A DNA stretch of 64,000 nt from an uncultured Sulfuricurvum sp. (lineage in GTDB: Bacteria > Campylobacterota > Campylobacteria > Campylobacterales > Sulfurimonadaceae). Numbering within the stretch: position 1 is the stretch's first letter; each line of letters opens with the position of its first letter. Below the pieces are notes generated by a model. That model was not told the DNA's origin. It saw only the letters and a list, made by a program, of their open reading frames with translations, and did no database searches. The DNA lies in contig CAIMUF010000038.1 in assembly GCA_903844635.1 (NCBI GenBank), positions 1 through 64,000 of the forward strand, in the 5' to 3' direction. Made by a program: the position numbers and the translations under genes. Shown piece after piece: positions 11,091 to 21,412 of this stretch.

Positions 11091-11779
11091 TGCGTGTTGC
11101 AATCATCCCAGCTCGTGGCGGAAGCAAACGAATACCTCGAAAAAACATCAAAATCTTTGCAGGTCTGCCGATAATCGCTCATAGTATCAAAGCTGCACAA
11201 GACTCCGAACTTTTTGATAGGATTATCGTTACTACCGATGATGATGAAATCGCAGACGTTGCACGCAGCTTTGGAGCCGAAATTCCTTTTATGCGCCCCA
11301 AAGAGCTTAGCGATGATCATACCGCTACTATCCCCGTCATTGCTCATGCCATCCAAGTACTCCAAGCAAACGGGGATGACATTGAGACGGCATGTTGCAT
11401 CTATGCCACCGCACCCTTTATCCGATCCGAAGATATTATACGTGCCTATCATGCTCTGATAACACACCACAAACAGTATGCATTTCCTGTTACTACGTTT
11501 CCTTTTCCAATATGGCGTGGAGTGAAACGGGATATCGAGGGAAATATTCAAATGTTTTGGCCCGAGCACTTCGCGACGCGTAGCCAAGACTTAGAGGAAG
11601 CCTACCACGATGTTGGGCAGTTTTATTGGGGAACACCAGATGCATGGTTAAGCGGACAGCCAATCTTTTCGGATGCGGCAACATCAATCGTGCTACCTCG
11701 TCATCTCGTGCAAGATATCGACACACCGGAAGATTGGTTCAGAGCTGAACTGATGCACAAAGCACTCTTTTCCTCATGA
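11090..11779 (+). CDS. pseF: Pseudaminic acid cytidylyltransferase
   Basis: IIPARGGSKRIPRKNIK motif; TAATG overlap with pseC. Confidence 0.95.
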   Translation: MRVAIIPARGGSKRIPRKNIKIFAGLPIIAHSIKAAQDSELFDRIIVTTDDDEIADVARSFGAEIPFMRPKELSDDHTATIPVIAHAIQVLQANGDDIETACCIYATAPFIRSEDIIRAYHALITHHKQYAFPVTTFPFPIWRGVKRDIEGNIQMFWPEHFATRSQDLEEAYHDVGQFYWGTPDAWLSGQPIFSDAATSIVLPRHLVQDIDTPEDWFRAELMHKALFSS

Positions 11780-12645
11780 ATCTCCTCATCCGTGCCGATT
11801 CCTCCAGTCAAATCGGATTGGGACATATTATGCGTGATCTCGTACTCGCACAACAATATCCCCATGCCAATATCATCTTTGCTTGCCAAAATTTAGCCGG
11901 AAACATCATGAATAAGATCCCCTATGCTGCTCACGTACTAAAGTCCAATACACCCGAAGAATTGATTGAAGTGATTAAAGATAAAAACATTAGCCGCGTT
12001 ATTTTTGATCATTATGAAATCGATCATCTTTTTGAAAAAATGGTGAAAGAATCTACTGGAATCACGATTGTCTCTCTTGATGACACGTATCAAAAACATT
12101 GCTGCGACATCCTCATCAATCCCAATATCTATGCGGATGAAAAACGCTATCACCGTCTCGTTGATACCCGAACTATCCTGCGTTGCGGAAAAGAGTTTCT
12201 TCTTATCCGTGAAGAGTTCCAGATTGCTGCACAGAAGTCTAAACTCCCTACGAATGCTATTTTCGTCGCTATGGGAGGAAGTGACCCTCGCAATCTCTCG
12301 ATGGATATTATTACCGCACTTCCCGCAACGCATACTATTCACTTGATAACAACAACGGCAAATCCAAACCTTGATCAACTCCAGTCATATAGCTACAAGT
12401 ATCCTCACCTAAGATTACACATCAATACTCAAGATATGGCTAATCTAATGCACCAATGCGCGTTTGCCATTATCACGCCAAGCTCCATCGCCCACGAAGT
12501 GATGTTCATGAATCTCCCCTTTATCGCCATTCAAAGTGCGGATAATCAGAGTGAATTTGTCGCTTACATGGAGCGTGAACACCTCAATGTATTGCACCAT
12601 TTTGAAAAAAAATCCTTTTTAGCACTCTTGGAAAAACTTTTATGA
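11776..12645 (+). CDS. pseG: UDP-2,4-diacetamido-2,4,6-trideoxy-beta-L-altropyranose hydrolase
   Basis: RADSSSQIGLGHIMRDL motif; ATGA overlap with pseF. Confidence 0.93.
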   Translation: MNLLIRADSSSQIGLGHIMRDLVLAQQYPHANIIFACQNLAGNIMNKIPYAAHVLKSNTPEELIEVIKDKNISRVIFDHYEIDHLFEKMVKESTGITIVSLDDTYQKHCCDILINPNIYADEKRYHRLVDTRTILRCGKEFLLIREEFQIAAQKSKLPTNAIFVAMGGSDPRNLSMDIITALPATHTIHLITTTANPNLDQLQSYSYKYPHLRLHINTQDMANLMHQCAFAIITPSSIAHEVMFMNLPFIAIQSADNQSEFVAYMEREHLNVLHHFEKKSFLALLEKLL

Positions 12646-13127
12646 TCGAGCTCAAAAACTTCACAGAGCTCACAGCCGATGAGCGAACTATGGTGCTGGA
12701 GTGGCGCAATCATGAAAGCGTACGAAACCATATGTACACCACTGAGTTCATCACTCTAGAAAAACATAATACCTTTATCGATTCATTGAACCACTGCAAT
12801 GATAAAATCTATTTTGTGGTGATTAAAAATAGCGCTCCTATCGGTGTCGTCGATTTGGTCGACATTACAGACACCTCAGCATTTTTAGGACTCTACGCTA
12901 ACCCATTTAGCGATCGTAAGGGAATTGGACGGATCATACTGCGAGCACTGATACGATACGCCTATGAGACACTCCATCTTACAGCCCTTCATTTAGAGTG
13001 CTTTGAGGAGAACGATAAAGCTAAAGCTTTGTACCAAAAGTTCGATTTTATAGAAACCAAACGAACGTCAAAAAATAATAAACCAATCCTCTGTATGGAG
13101 CTTCATCGTGAACATCGGAACGCATAA
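12642..13127 (+). CDS. pseH: UDP-4-amino-4,6-dideoxy-N-acetyl-beta-L-altrosamine N-acetyltransferase
   Basis: GNAT fold, correct operon position, ATGA overlap with pseG. Confidence 0.93.
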   Translation: MIELKNFTELTADERTMVLEWRNHESVRNHMYTTEFITLEKHNTFIDSLNHCNDKIYFVVIKNSAPIGVVDLVDITDTSAFLGLYANPFSDRKGIGRIILRALIRYAYETLHLTALHLECFEENDKAKALYQKFDFIETKRTSKNNKPILCMELHREHRNA

Positions 13128-14142
13128 TCTGAATCAAAATGTTTTCATCATTGCCGAACTCTCCGCCAACCACAACGGCTCACTCGAAACGGCACTAAAA
13201 ACGATTACCGCTATGAAAGAATCAGGTGCCGATGCCATCAAGCTGCAGACCTACACTCCCGATACCATCACACTCGATTGCGACTCTGAATTGTTTACCA
13301 TCTCGCAAGGAACACTTTGGGATAAACGAAAGTTTTATGATTTATATGCAGAAGCGATGACTCCATGGGCATGGCATGAAGCTCTTTTTAATCATGCTAA
13401 AAGTCTAGGAATGCAGGCGTTTTCTTCTCCTTTTGATCCAAGTGCCGTAAATTATCTGGAAAGTCTTGACGTCCCTGCTTATAAAATCGCCAGTTTTGAG
13501 ATTACAGATATCCCTCTTATTGAATACACTGCCTCTAAGGGAAAACCCATCATCATCTCAACAGGGATCGCAACGTTAGAAGATATTAAAGAAGCACTGG
13601 ATGCTTGCCGCCGTGTCAATAATAATCAAATAACCTTACTCAAATGCACCTCTGCTTATCCTGCCGCATTAGAGGAAATGAATCTTCTCACTATCCCTGA
13701 TATGATAAAACTCTTTGGTGTTACAGTCGGATTAAGCGATCATACAATGAGTTTAAGTGCTCCTATCGCAGCGGTTGCACTTGGTGCTCGTGTCATTGAA
13801 AAACATTTTATTTTGAACCGGGACATGGGTGGAGCAGACAGCGCTTTTAGTCTCGCACCAACCGAATTTAGAACCATGGTGGATGCAGTGCGCGATACCG
13901 AAAAACTCATGGGAAAAGTGACCTACGACCTCTCCCCCAAAAGTCTCAAATCCAGAGAGTTTTCTCGCAGTCTTTTCATCGCAGAGGATGTCAAGGCGGG
14001 AGATGTTTTAACCTCAAAAAATGTCCGATCCGTTCGCCCAGGATTTGGGATGGCACCGAAATACCTTCCTGAAATTTTAGGAAAACATTTTATATCAGAC
14101 AGTTTCAAAGGAACACCACTAACATGGGACTTACTGATATGA
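13108..14142 (+). CDS. pseI: Pseudaminic acid synthase
   Basis: NeuB family (FIIAELSANHNGSLETALKTI) with C-terminal SAF-like domain; GTG start overlapping pseH by 20 nt. Confidence 0.95.
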   Translation: MNIGTHNLNQNVFIIAELSANHNGSLETALKTITAMKESGADAIKLQTYTPDTITLDCDSELFTISQGTLWDKRKFYDLYAEAMTPWAWHEALFNHAKSLGMQAFSSPFDPSAVNYLESLDVPAYKIASFEITDIPLIEYTASKGKPIIISTGIATLEDIKEALDACRRVNNNQITLLKCTSAYPAALEEMNLLTIPDMIKLFGVTVGLSDHTMSLSAPIAAVALGARVIEKHFILNRDMGGADSAFSLAPTEFRTMVDAVRDTEKLMGKVTYDLSPKSLKSREFSRSLFIAEDVKAGDVLTSKNVRSVRPGFGMAPKYLPEILGKHFISDSFKGTPLTWDLLI

Positions 14143-14217
14143 CATTCCAATAAAATTCAAACAGGAATATTTTTTGCTTAGTACCTATTATAACACTATT
14201 TCAGAAAGTGGGTAGCA

Positions 14218-16227
14218 ATGTCTATATATTTATCTCGCGATATTTTTTTAGTTCCTAATAAAAGTAACCTACAACAATTGGAAGAGAGTATTGAACGTAT
14301 TCAAACGTCATCAGAATTGCATCAAATGGTTGATTTTTTTCAAAACAATCTTACATGTGAAAACATTCTTTCTTTAAGTGAATACAGTAATATTTTAACA
14401 AATATTGGAAATTTGATACAACGAAAAGTGAACCAAATTTTATTATCTTGTGGAGCAATTCCAGAGCCAAATTACATATATCTATATCCACTTTTTTCAA
14501 AAATATCGATTAATGAATATCAAAACATATCTTCTACCATATTATTTTTAACTCAACACTACACAACTCTTATAAATAAATCTGATTACGAAGCGATTGT
14601 AATCAAAAATACTATTTTTGCCCTTCAAATTATAAATGGCAATGCCAACAATGGACTTAAATATTTTGTTGAACAAACAATACGTGAGCATATACATCAA
14701 AGCTTTGTGAATGAAAATGAGTGGCAAATTGCATTAACATTTTTTGAAAATACAAAAATTAATTTTGATACCTTTTACCCTATATTAAATTCAATTTTTG
14801 ACCTTCCAAAAATGTTATCATTTAGTATGGAAGAACGAAGATCAATCTTGAACTGGACACTTCACGTATTATGGAATATTCCATCTTTTTACAATAATCC
14901 AAGTTGGTCGCTTTTTTATGAGAAATGGAAAATTCTGTTATATGCACTTATCGAACTTGAAGCAATCGATGAAGTAATGTATGTTCAATTTTTCATTTAT
15001 CATATTATGGGAAATTCATTTCAGACTCATGGCGAGTGGGAAAACTTTATGGATGAAATTAGTCAACCATGCAGTAAAATGTACAAAAATTGGGCTACAA
15101 AAAACCATCTTAAAACTCCACAACCAAAAATTATTCAAGATAAAATAAAAATTGCTTTTATATTTGACCGTATTGTTAAAAACGCCCCCTTTATAGTTAA
15201 TTATTCTCTCCTAAAAATTCTTCAAAAAAACCAATATTTTACAAATAATTACGAAATATGTATCTATAATATGGATTATTTTGAAAAAAGTGAAAGTGAT
15301 AAAAATGCTATTCAAATGCTTCTTGATATCGGTTTAGATATTATCGCTATCCCCTCCATACTTAAAGAAGAATATTATTATCATTCACATCTAAAAAAAG
15401 CTCTTTTTATTCGAGAGCAAATAATTAATGCAGGAACAGACATTCTTCTTATGCCTGTTGCTGGGTATGATATCAGTGATTTTTTAATATCTACTCGAGT
15501 TGCACCTAAGCAAATTTTTTGGAGTCATGGCAATGGTACATGGACCAATGAAGAGATTGATATGAGAATCACCCACTGTACTCTTCCTCAAAAGTTTCAT
15601 GTCTTTAGCGTTCCTTTTGATTCTGTTTTTTTAAATCCCGAGATCCCTCAAGAACTTATCATTAATGAACGTTCAAAATATCCAAAAGATGCATTTATAC
15701 TCGGAACGATAGGAAGGCTTGTTAAGCTAGATAGTGACGAATATCTCGAAAGTATTGCTAAAATAATGCATGCAAACCCTCACACTATTTACATAGCAGG
15801 AGGAGCGGGGAATACAGATGCTATCTTGAAAAAACTCGAAGCTCTCGGAATCCAAGAAAGATGGTATTTTCCTGGACTTATCGACGCACACATTTATGGG
15901 CATATTATTGAACTTTTTTGTGATTCTTGGCCGCATACGGCAGGAAACTCCAGAGTGGAGTACATGAGCAAAGGATATGGCGTAGTAATTTTTCCAGAAT
16001 TTTCACGTCAAACAGCCAAAAGTTGGGATATGAAATTTATGCTAGAAAATTATGAATCAATTGAGAATGCTTACTTCGTAGCCCCATTGTCTCAACAAAA
16101 CTACATCGAGAACGCATCTGCACTTATCAACAATCCTGATCTTTTACGCTCATTTTCTTATCTGCAAAAGCGTGCAACTGACAACATACCACTTGATTTT
16201 GATTTTGAAACACTTTTTTCATTATAA
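14218..16227 (+). CDS. Putative glycosyltransferase (GT41/GT4-like C-terminal half)
   Basis: C-terminal PKQIFWSHGNGTW...LGTIGRLVKLDSDEY...IYIAGGAGNTD...YFPGLIDAHIYGHIIELFCDSWPHTAGNSRVEYMSKGYGVV; helical N-terminal half. Confidence 0.55.
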   Translation: MSIYLSRDIFLVPNKSNLQQLEESIERIQTSSELHQMVDFFQNNLTCENILSLSEYSNILTNIGNLIQRKVNQILLSCGAIPEPNYIYLYPLFSKISINEYQNISSTILFLTQHYTTLINKSDYEAIVIKNTIFALQIINGNANNGLKYFVEQTIREHIHQSFVNENEWQIALTFFENTKINFDTFYPILNSIFDLPKMLSFSMEERRSILNWTLHVLWNIPSFYNNPSWSLFYEKWKILLYALIELEAIDEVMYVQFFIYHIMGNSFQTHGEWENFMDEISQPCSKMYKNWATKNHLKTPQPKIIQDKIKIAFIFDRIVKNAPFIVNYSLLKILQKNQYFTNNYEICIYNMDYFEKSESDKNAIQMLLDIGLDIIAIPSILKEEYYYHSHLKKALFIREQIINAGTDILLMPVAGYDISDFLISTRVAPKQIFWSHGNGTWTNEEIDMRITHCTLPQKFHVFSVPFDSVFLNPEIPQELIINERSKYPKDAFILGTIGRLVKLDSDEYLESIAKIMHANPHTIYIAGGAGNTDAILKKLEALGIQERWYFPGLIDAHIYGHIIELFCDSWPHTAGNSRVEYMSKGYGVVIFPEFSRQTAKSWDMKFMLENYESIENAYFVAPLSQQNYIENASALINNPDLLRSFSYLQKRATDNIPLDFDFETLFSL

Positions 16228-16242
16228 GAACCAATCTATATC

Positions 16243-16275
16243 TTCACTCTTTGTCTATTAAAAATAAAGAGTGAA
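16243..16275. terminator. Hairpin after the putative glycosyltransferase gene
   Basis: TTCACTCTTT-N13-AAAGAGTGAA. Confidence 0.5.
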
Positions 16276-16469
16276 ATCCTATACTCAAGTTTTTCTTAAT
16301 TATGTCGATAGTAATGTATATTTTGTGATGATTCGTTAATTAGTTTTAAAAAAATGAGATTATAAAGATGTTATCAATAAGTATTATAAAATAATAATTG
16401 GATTTATTGACTTTCTTCTTACAGCTTAGGATCTAAAGTGCCTATAAAAAATTGCCGAGGTTCAAGAGT

Positions 16470-17504
16470 ATGGAAAAAAATAAAATTCTTCATGTAATGA
16501 CCTTAGATAAATTTCTACCCCCTTTCATTGACTTTATTGACGAGCATTTTGGACGAGAGAATCATCATTATGTTTTTATAAATAACAAAGAATTTCAGTA
16601 TGGATTGACAACCGAGTATAATGTAGAGTTTTTAAATACAGATGATGAAATTTTTATAACTCTTTTAGAATATATGAAAAGAGCTGAAAAAATCATACTT
16701 CATGGGTTGTGGAGAGACAGAGTAAATAGCTTGCTTTATTTTAATCAAAAACTCTTGAAAAAATGTTACTGGGTCATGTGGGGTGGAGATTTTTATTTCC
16801 CTAAAACGCAAAGCTGGGCTAAGAAACAAATTATCAAAAAAATGGGATATTTAGTAACTGGAAATAGAGGAGATTATAAACTAGCAAAAAAATGGTATAA
16901 AGCAAAAGGAAAGCAAATTGATAGCTTCATCTACCCGAGTAACCTCTACAAAAAATACGATCAACAATCAAAAAAGCATGAGACCATCAATATTCAAGTT
17001 GGTAATTCAGCAGACCCTACAAATAATCATTTAGAAGCTTTTACAAAACTAATCAGATACAAAGATGAAGATATCAAGATATACACTCCATTATCATATG
17101 GAAATAAAGAATATGCAAATGAAATAATATTTAAAGGCAACGAGCTTTTTGGTGAAAAATTTATACCACTTACCGAGTTTATCTCTTTTGAAAAGTATAT
17201 AGAACTTTTAAGTGAGATTGATATCGCTATTTTTTTGCACAACAGGCAGCAAGCTATGGGTAATACTATTACACTACTTGGGCTAGGTAAAAAAGTATAT
17301 ATGAGAAATGATGTTACTACTTGGAAGCTTTTTAATGATATTGGTGTAAAAATTTTTGACCAAAATGATATCAACTTGTCCCAACTTGCTGAAGAAGAGG
17401 CAAAATCAAATATAGAAAAAATAAAAAAACATTATTCCAAAAATATTTTGATAAAAAGTTTAGAACAATTACTCCTAAAAACACGAAAAGGTAAAATCAA
17501 ATGA
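16470..17504 (+). CDS. WecF-like (4-alpha-L-fucosyltransferase / Fuc4NAc transferase family) glycosyltransferase; start revised from 16452
   Basis: KILHVMTLDKFLPPFIDFIDEHF...ILHGLWRD...WVMWGGDFY...QVGNSADPTNNHLEA...IFLHNRQQAMGNTITLLGLGKKVYMR. Confidence 0.75.
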   Translation: MEKNKILHVMTLDKFLPPFIDFIDEHFGRENHHYVFINNKEFQYGLTTEYNVEFLNTDDEIFITLLEYMKRAEKIILHGLWRDRVNSLLYFNQKLLKKCYWVMWGGDFYFPKTQSWAKKQIIKKMGYLVTGNRGDYKLAKKWYKAKGKQIDSFIYPSNLYKKYDQQSKKHETINIQVGNSADPTNNHLEAFTKLIRYKDEDIKIYTPLSYGNKEYANEIIFKGNELFGEKFIPLTEFISFEKYIELLSEIDIAIFLHNRQQAMGNTITLLGLGKKVYMRNDVTTWKLFNDIGVKIFDQNDINLSQLAEEEAKSNIEKIKKHYSKNILIKSLEQLLLKTRKGKIK

Positions 17505-18628
17505 TTAAAAAAATGAATATTGTTACAAAACTACATCAGGACTTTGTAATCAATAAAATATCTTCAACAAATTGGAAAGAAGGGACAGATGGTCCTTTAA
17601 TTGTTGAACTAGATACCACAGAGGCTTGCGATATGGCTTGCCCTGGCTGTGTTAGTGAAGAGATCATGGAAGCTGGCCGTAAGTTTTCGTCTGAGAGATT
17701 AATGGAAATTGCACAAGAGTTCAAAGATATAGGGGTAAAGGGTGTCGTTTTAATTGGGGGAGGAGAGCCTTTGGCACACCCAATAATTGGAGACTTCATG
17801 GAGTTTCTCGGTAAAAATGACATATCAATTGGCATCACAACAAATGGAAGTTTTTTACATAAATATATGGACATAATTGCGAAGTATTCGACTTGGACAA
17901 GAATATCTATGGATGCTGCTACTGATGGTATGTTTGAGAAGCTTAGGCCAACAAAAGGTGGTGGGTCAAAGTTTAATTTAATTATCGAAAATATGAAAAA
18001 ATTGGCAAAAATCAAAAAAGGAAAATTAGGATTTTCTTTTTTGATAAGAACTGAAGTTGAAGGTTCAAACATACCATCAAATATACATGAAATTTATGAT
18101 GCAGCATTCTTAGCAAGAGAAATAGGATGTGATTATTTTGAAATAAAACCAAGTTATCAATACAAAAACAATGCCGTTCATAGTCTAGTAAAACATACAC
18201 CAGAAAAAATGAAGGAAGCAAAAGAAGAGATTTCTAGATTAAGTGAGTTGGTAACAAATAACTTCTCTATTATAAAAGCAATAACGCTAGATGCATCTCT
18301 AGAGGGGGCACAAGAGGCGCAACCCAAGTCTTATACTTCATGTCCAGCGACAGAACTTAGAACATTAATCACACCTTCTGGTGTCTATGTATGTCCATAC
18401 TGGAGAGGTAAAGAGCAATTTCGTGTAGGAAATCTTATGGATACATCTTTAAAAAACATGTGGCAATCTACAACCCGTAAAAAAATTCAGGATTGGTTAG
18501 ACCCAAGTAAGCACTGCACTTTCCATTGTCTAAGACATGAAACTAATTTAGAAATACTCAAAATGGTAGAGGATATCAACAATGGTAATGAAATTGAAGT
18601 CTTTCCCGAGTTTGATCGATTTATATAA
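17501..18628 (+). CDS. Radical SAM protein with SPASM-like C-terminus
   Basis: TTEACDMACPGC (CX3CX2C), GGGEPLAHP, C-terminal Cys cluster CP...CPYWRG...CTFHC. Confidence 0.85.
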   Translation: MIKKMNIVTKLHQDFVINKISSTNWKEGTDGPLIVELDTTEACDMACPGCVSEEIMEAGRKFSSERLMEIAQEFKDIGVKGVVLIGGGEPLAHPIIGDFMEFLGKNDISIGITTNGSFLHKYMDIIAKYSTWTRISMDAATDGMFEKLRPTKGGGSKFNLIIENMKKLAKIKKGKLGFSFLIRTEVEGSNIPSNIHEIYDAAFLAREIGCDYFEIKPSYQYKNNAVHSLVKHTPEKMKEAKEEISRLSELVTNNFSIIKAITLDASLEGAQEAQPKSYTSCPATELRTLITPSGVYVCPYWRGKEQFRVGNLMDTSLKNMWQSTTRKKIQDWLDPSKHCTFHCLRHETNLEILKMVEDINNGNEIEVFPEFDRFI

Positions 18629-18663
18629 ATAGCCAAAAAAAGATTATACACCAAAGGATAGTA

Positions 18664-20166
18664 ATGAATAAAACCATAGAATCCAAATTACAAAATTTAA
18701 ATATTGAAAAAAGAGCATTTATAGACGGTATATATGTCGATTCAATAGAAGGTAAAACGATCACTAAACTCAGTTCTGTTGATGGAAGAGATATCTCTGG
18801 ATTATCTGCATGTACTGAGCTAGATATCAATAAGGCTGTTGATGCTGCAATGCGGAGTTATCAAGATGGCCAATGGCGAAAAATGAGCCTGAAAGATAAA
18901 AAAAATATTTTTTACAAATTTGCCAATTTAATTCAACAAAATCTCGAAGAACTAGCACTTCTTGACACAATTGAGACTGGACGGAGCTATAAAAATTATT
19001 TTTTTGATTCTATTCCAAAAGCAATCGAAGCGATTCGATGGTTTGCCGAAAGTGTAGACAAAATCTACGATCATGCTATTTCGACTAGTTACACTTCATC
19101 AGCAACCATCATTAGAGAACCATTGGGAGTTGTGGGAATAATCACTCCTTGGAATGATCCTTTGGTAGTCGCATTGTGGAAACTTAGCCCAGCATTGCTA
19201 ATGGGTAATTCGGTTGTCTTAAAACCTGCCGAACAATCGTCATTTTCTATTTTGAAAGTTGCACAATTAGCGCTTGAGGCCGGTATCCCGAAGGGGGTAT
19301 TCAATGTTGTGCCCGGATATGGAACTGAAGCTGGAAAAGCCTTGGCGTTACATAATGATGTAAGGGGGATTTTTTTTACAGGATCATCATTAGTCGGAAA
19401 ACAAATCCTTCAATATTCAGGTCTATCCAATATGAAGAAAGTGGGGCTTGAGTGTGGAGGCAAAAGTCCATTTATCGTCACTAAAAACTACTCTAATTTT
19501 CAAAAAACCTCAGAGGTTTTAGCAAAAAATATTTTTTACAATCAAGGACAAATTTGTTCTGCACCCTCAAGACTACTTATCGACAATACAATCAAAGCTA
19601 AGTTTTTAGAATTATTGCTTTTAGAAAGTGGTAAATATACTCCAAAAAACCCACTTGACCTAGAAAGCGAAGTTGGTGCTGTAGTTAGTTTTAAGCAAAA
19701 GGAGCGCATTGAAGCTTATATACAAAGTGGTATTGAATCTGGCGCAAAAATTATAACTAATACCACAAAAAAAACACCAGTAGATGGCGGTGCTTATATT
19801 CAACCTATTATATTTGATGATGTACATCTAGACTCATTAATAGCCCAAGATGAGATATTTGGCCCGGTTCTGGTTGTGCTTGGATTTGATACCATCGAGC
19901 AAGCAATAGAAATTGCAAATCACTCAAAATATGGCTTAGCAGCCTCAATCTGGACAAATGACTTTAATGAAGCGCATTATGTATCACGCGCTTTAGAGTC
20001 AGGAATTGTACATATCAATAGTTATGGTGATGATGATTATACGGTCCCTTTTGGTGGGGTTAAAGAGTCTGGACTAGGAAAAGACAAATCAATTTATGCC
20101 TTTGATGAATACAGCAATCTCAAGACTATTTGGATGAACTTTGAGATAGTTAGGAACGATACATGA
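18664..20166 (+). CDS. Aldehyde dehydrogenase family protein
   Basis: GIITPWNDPLVVALWKLSPALLMGNSVVLKPAEQ, FTGSSLVGKQI, LECGGKSPFIV, NQGQICSAPSR. Confidence 0.92.
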   Translation: MNKTIESKLQNLNIEKRAFIDGIYVDSIEGKTITKLSSVDGRDISGLSACTELDINKAVDAAMRSYQDGQWRKMSLKDKKNIFYKFANLIQQNLEELALLDTIETGRSYKNYFFDSIPKAIEAIRWFAESVDKIYDHAISTSYTSSATIIREPLGVVGIITPWNDPLVVALWKLSPALLMGNSVVLKPAEQSSFSILKVAQLALEAGIPKGVFNVVPGYGTEAGKALALHNDVRGIFFTGSSLVGKQILQYSGLSNMKKVGLECGGKSPFIVTKNYSNFQKTSEVLAKNIFYNQGQICSAPSRLLIDNTIKAKFLELLLLESGKYTPKNPLDLESEVGAVVSFKQKERIEAYIQSGIESGAKIITNTTKKTPVDGGAYIQPIIFDDVHLDSLIAQDEIFGPVLVVLGFDTIEQAIEIANHSKYGLAASIWTNDFNEAHYVSRALESGIVHINSYGDDDYTVPFGGVKESGLGKDKSIYAFDEYSNLKTIWMNFEIVRNDT

Positions 20167-21338
20167 AGCAAAAAATACTAATTGTTGGTGGAAGTCACAG
20201 TGATATTCCTTTGATAGAAGTTGCAAAACGTTGGGGATTATATGTAATTACGACAGGAAACAAATCGACTGATTTGGGGCATTCGTTGGCGGATGAGACT
20301 CATATGGTTGATTTTTCTGATAAGGATGCTGTTTTAGAATTAGCACAAAAGCTAGATATAACCTTTATTTGCTCCAGCAGTAATGATTTTTCTTTAATTT
20401 CTACTGCTTATGTAGCTGAAAAATTAAATTTGCCTGGCTATGATGATTATGCGACTACCCTCACCTTGCATCACAAAGATTTATTTAGGCAATTTACCCG
20501 AGAAAACAATTTCGATGTTCCATTCGCCGAAGGGTTTTCTTCTATCGAAGATGCAAAACATTACATACTGAAATGTCAATATCCAGTGGTAATTAAACCG
20601 GTTGATTTAACTGGCGGAAAAGGGATAACCATTGCTTACACGTATCTGGAAGCGCTTGATGCACTTCAAAAAGCTTTTGAACGTTCAAAAGCAAAGAGAA
20701 TTGTAGTAGAAGAGTTTATAGAGGGAACCCTACATAGTTTTTCCATGCTACTTCGTGATCAAAAGGTTGCTTTTTCCTTTGGAGACAACGAATTTTCGTA
20801 TAAAAATCCTTTTTTGGTCTCTACTTCAACAAGTCCTTCTTTCAACTTAGCAAACGTACGAAAAACACTTATCTCACAATCTGAAATACTAGCAACCTTA
20901 CTTAAACTCAAAGATGGTTTATTACATATGCAGTATTTAATGAATGGCAATAATATTAAAATCATTGAATTTACGAGGAGAATGCCAGGTGATTTTTATG
21001 CAAAACCTGTTTGGCTATCTACCGGAGTCGATTATGCAGAATGGGCCCTCAAAGCTTCATGCGGATTTAATCTTAGTGCACTAGCCCACGAGGATCAAAT
21101 AGGATACTACTCAAGACATTGTGTGATGACAGATCAAAATGGACAGATTCAAGACCTAGTGATAGACCCTTTGATAAAAGAGAATATCATTGAAACATTT
21201 ATGTGGTGGCAAAAAGGGGACGAAATTGTTGATTTTATGACTTATAAAGCTGGTATTATACTTTTAAAGTACGATACTTGTGAAGAAATGGATGAAAAAA
21301 ATGCGAAACTGCATGAACTGATAAGAATCAAGCTATAA
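20163..21338 (+). CDS. ATP-grasp domain protein
   Basis: PVVIKPVDLTGGKGITIA, IVVEEFIEGTLHSFSMLL; ATGA overlap with ALDH gene. Confidence 0.82.
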   Translation: MKQKILIVGGSHSDIPLIEVAKRWGLYVITTGNKSTDLGHSLADETHMVDFSDKDAVLELAQKLDITFICSSSNDFSLISTAYVAEKLNLPGYDDYATTLTLHHKDLFRQFTRENNFDVPFAEGFSSIEDAKHYILKCQYPVVIKPVDLTGGKGITIAYTYLEALDALQKAFERSKAKRIVVEEFIEGTLHSFSMLLRDQKVAFSFGDNEFSYKNPFLVSTSTSPSFNLANVRKTLISQSEILATLLKLKDGLLHMQYLMNGNNIKIIEFTRRMPGDFYAKPVWLSTGVDYAEWALKASCGFNLSALAHEDQIGYYSRHCVMTDQNGQIQDLVIDPLIKENIIETFMWWQKGDEIVDFMTYKAGIILLKYDTCEEMDEKNAKLHELIRIKL

Positions 21339-21412
21339 AAGTTAGACTTAAAAAAGGAAAATAATATGCAATATAAGAACTTACTAATTATCATTAAAAA
21401 AGGTTACCCTAG

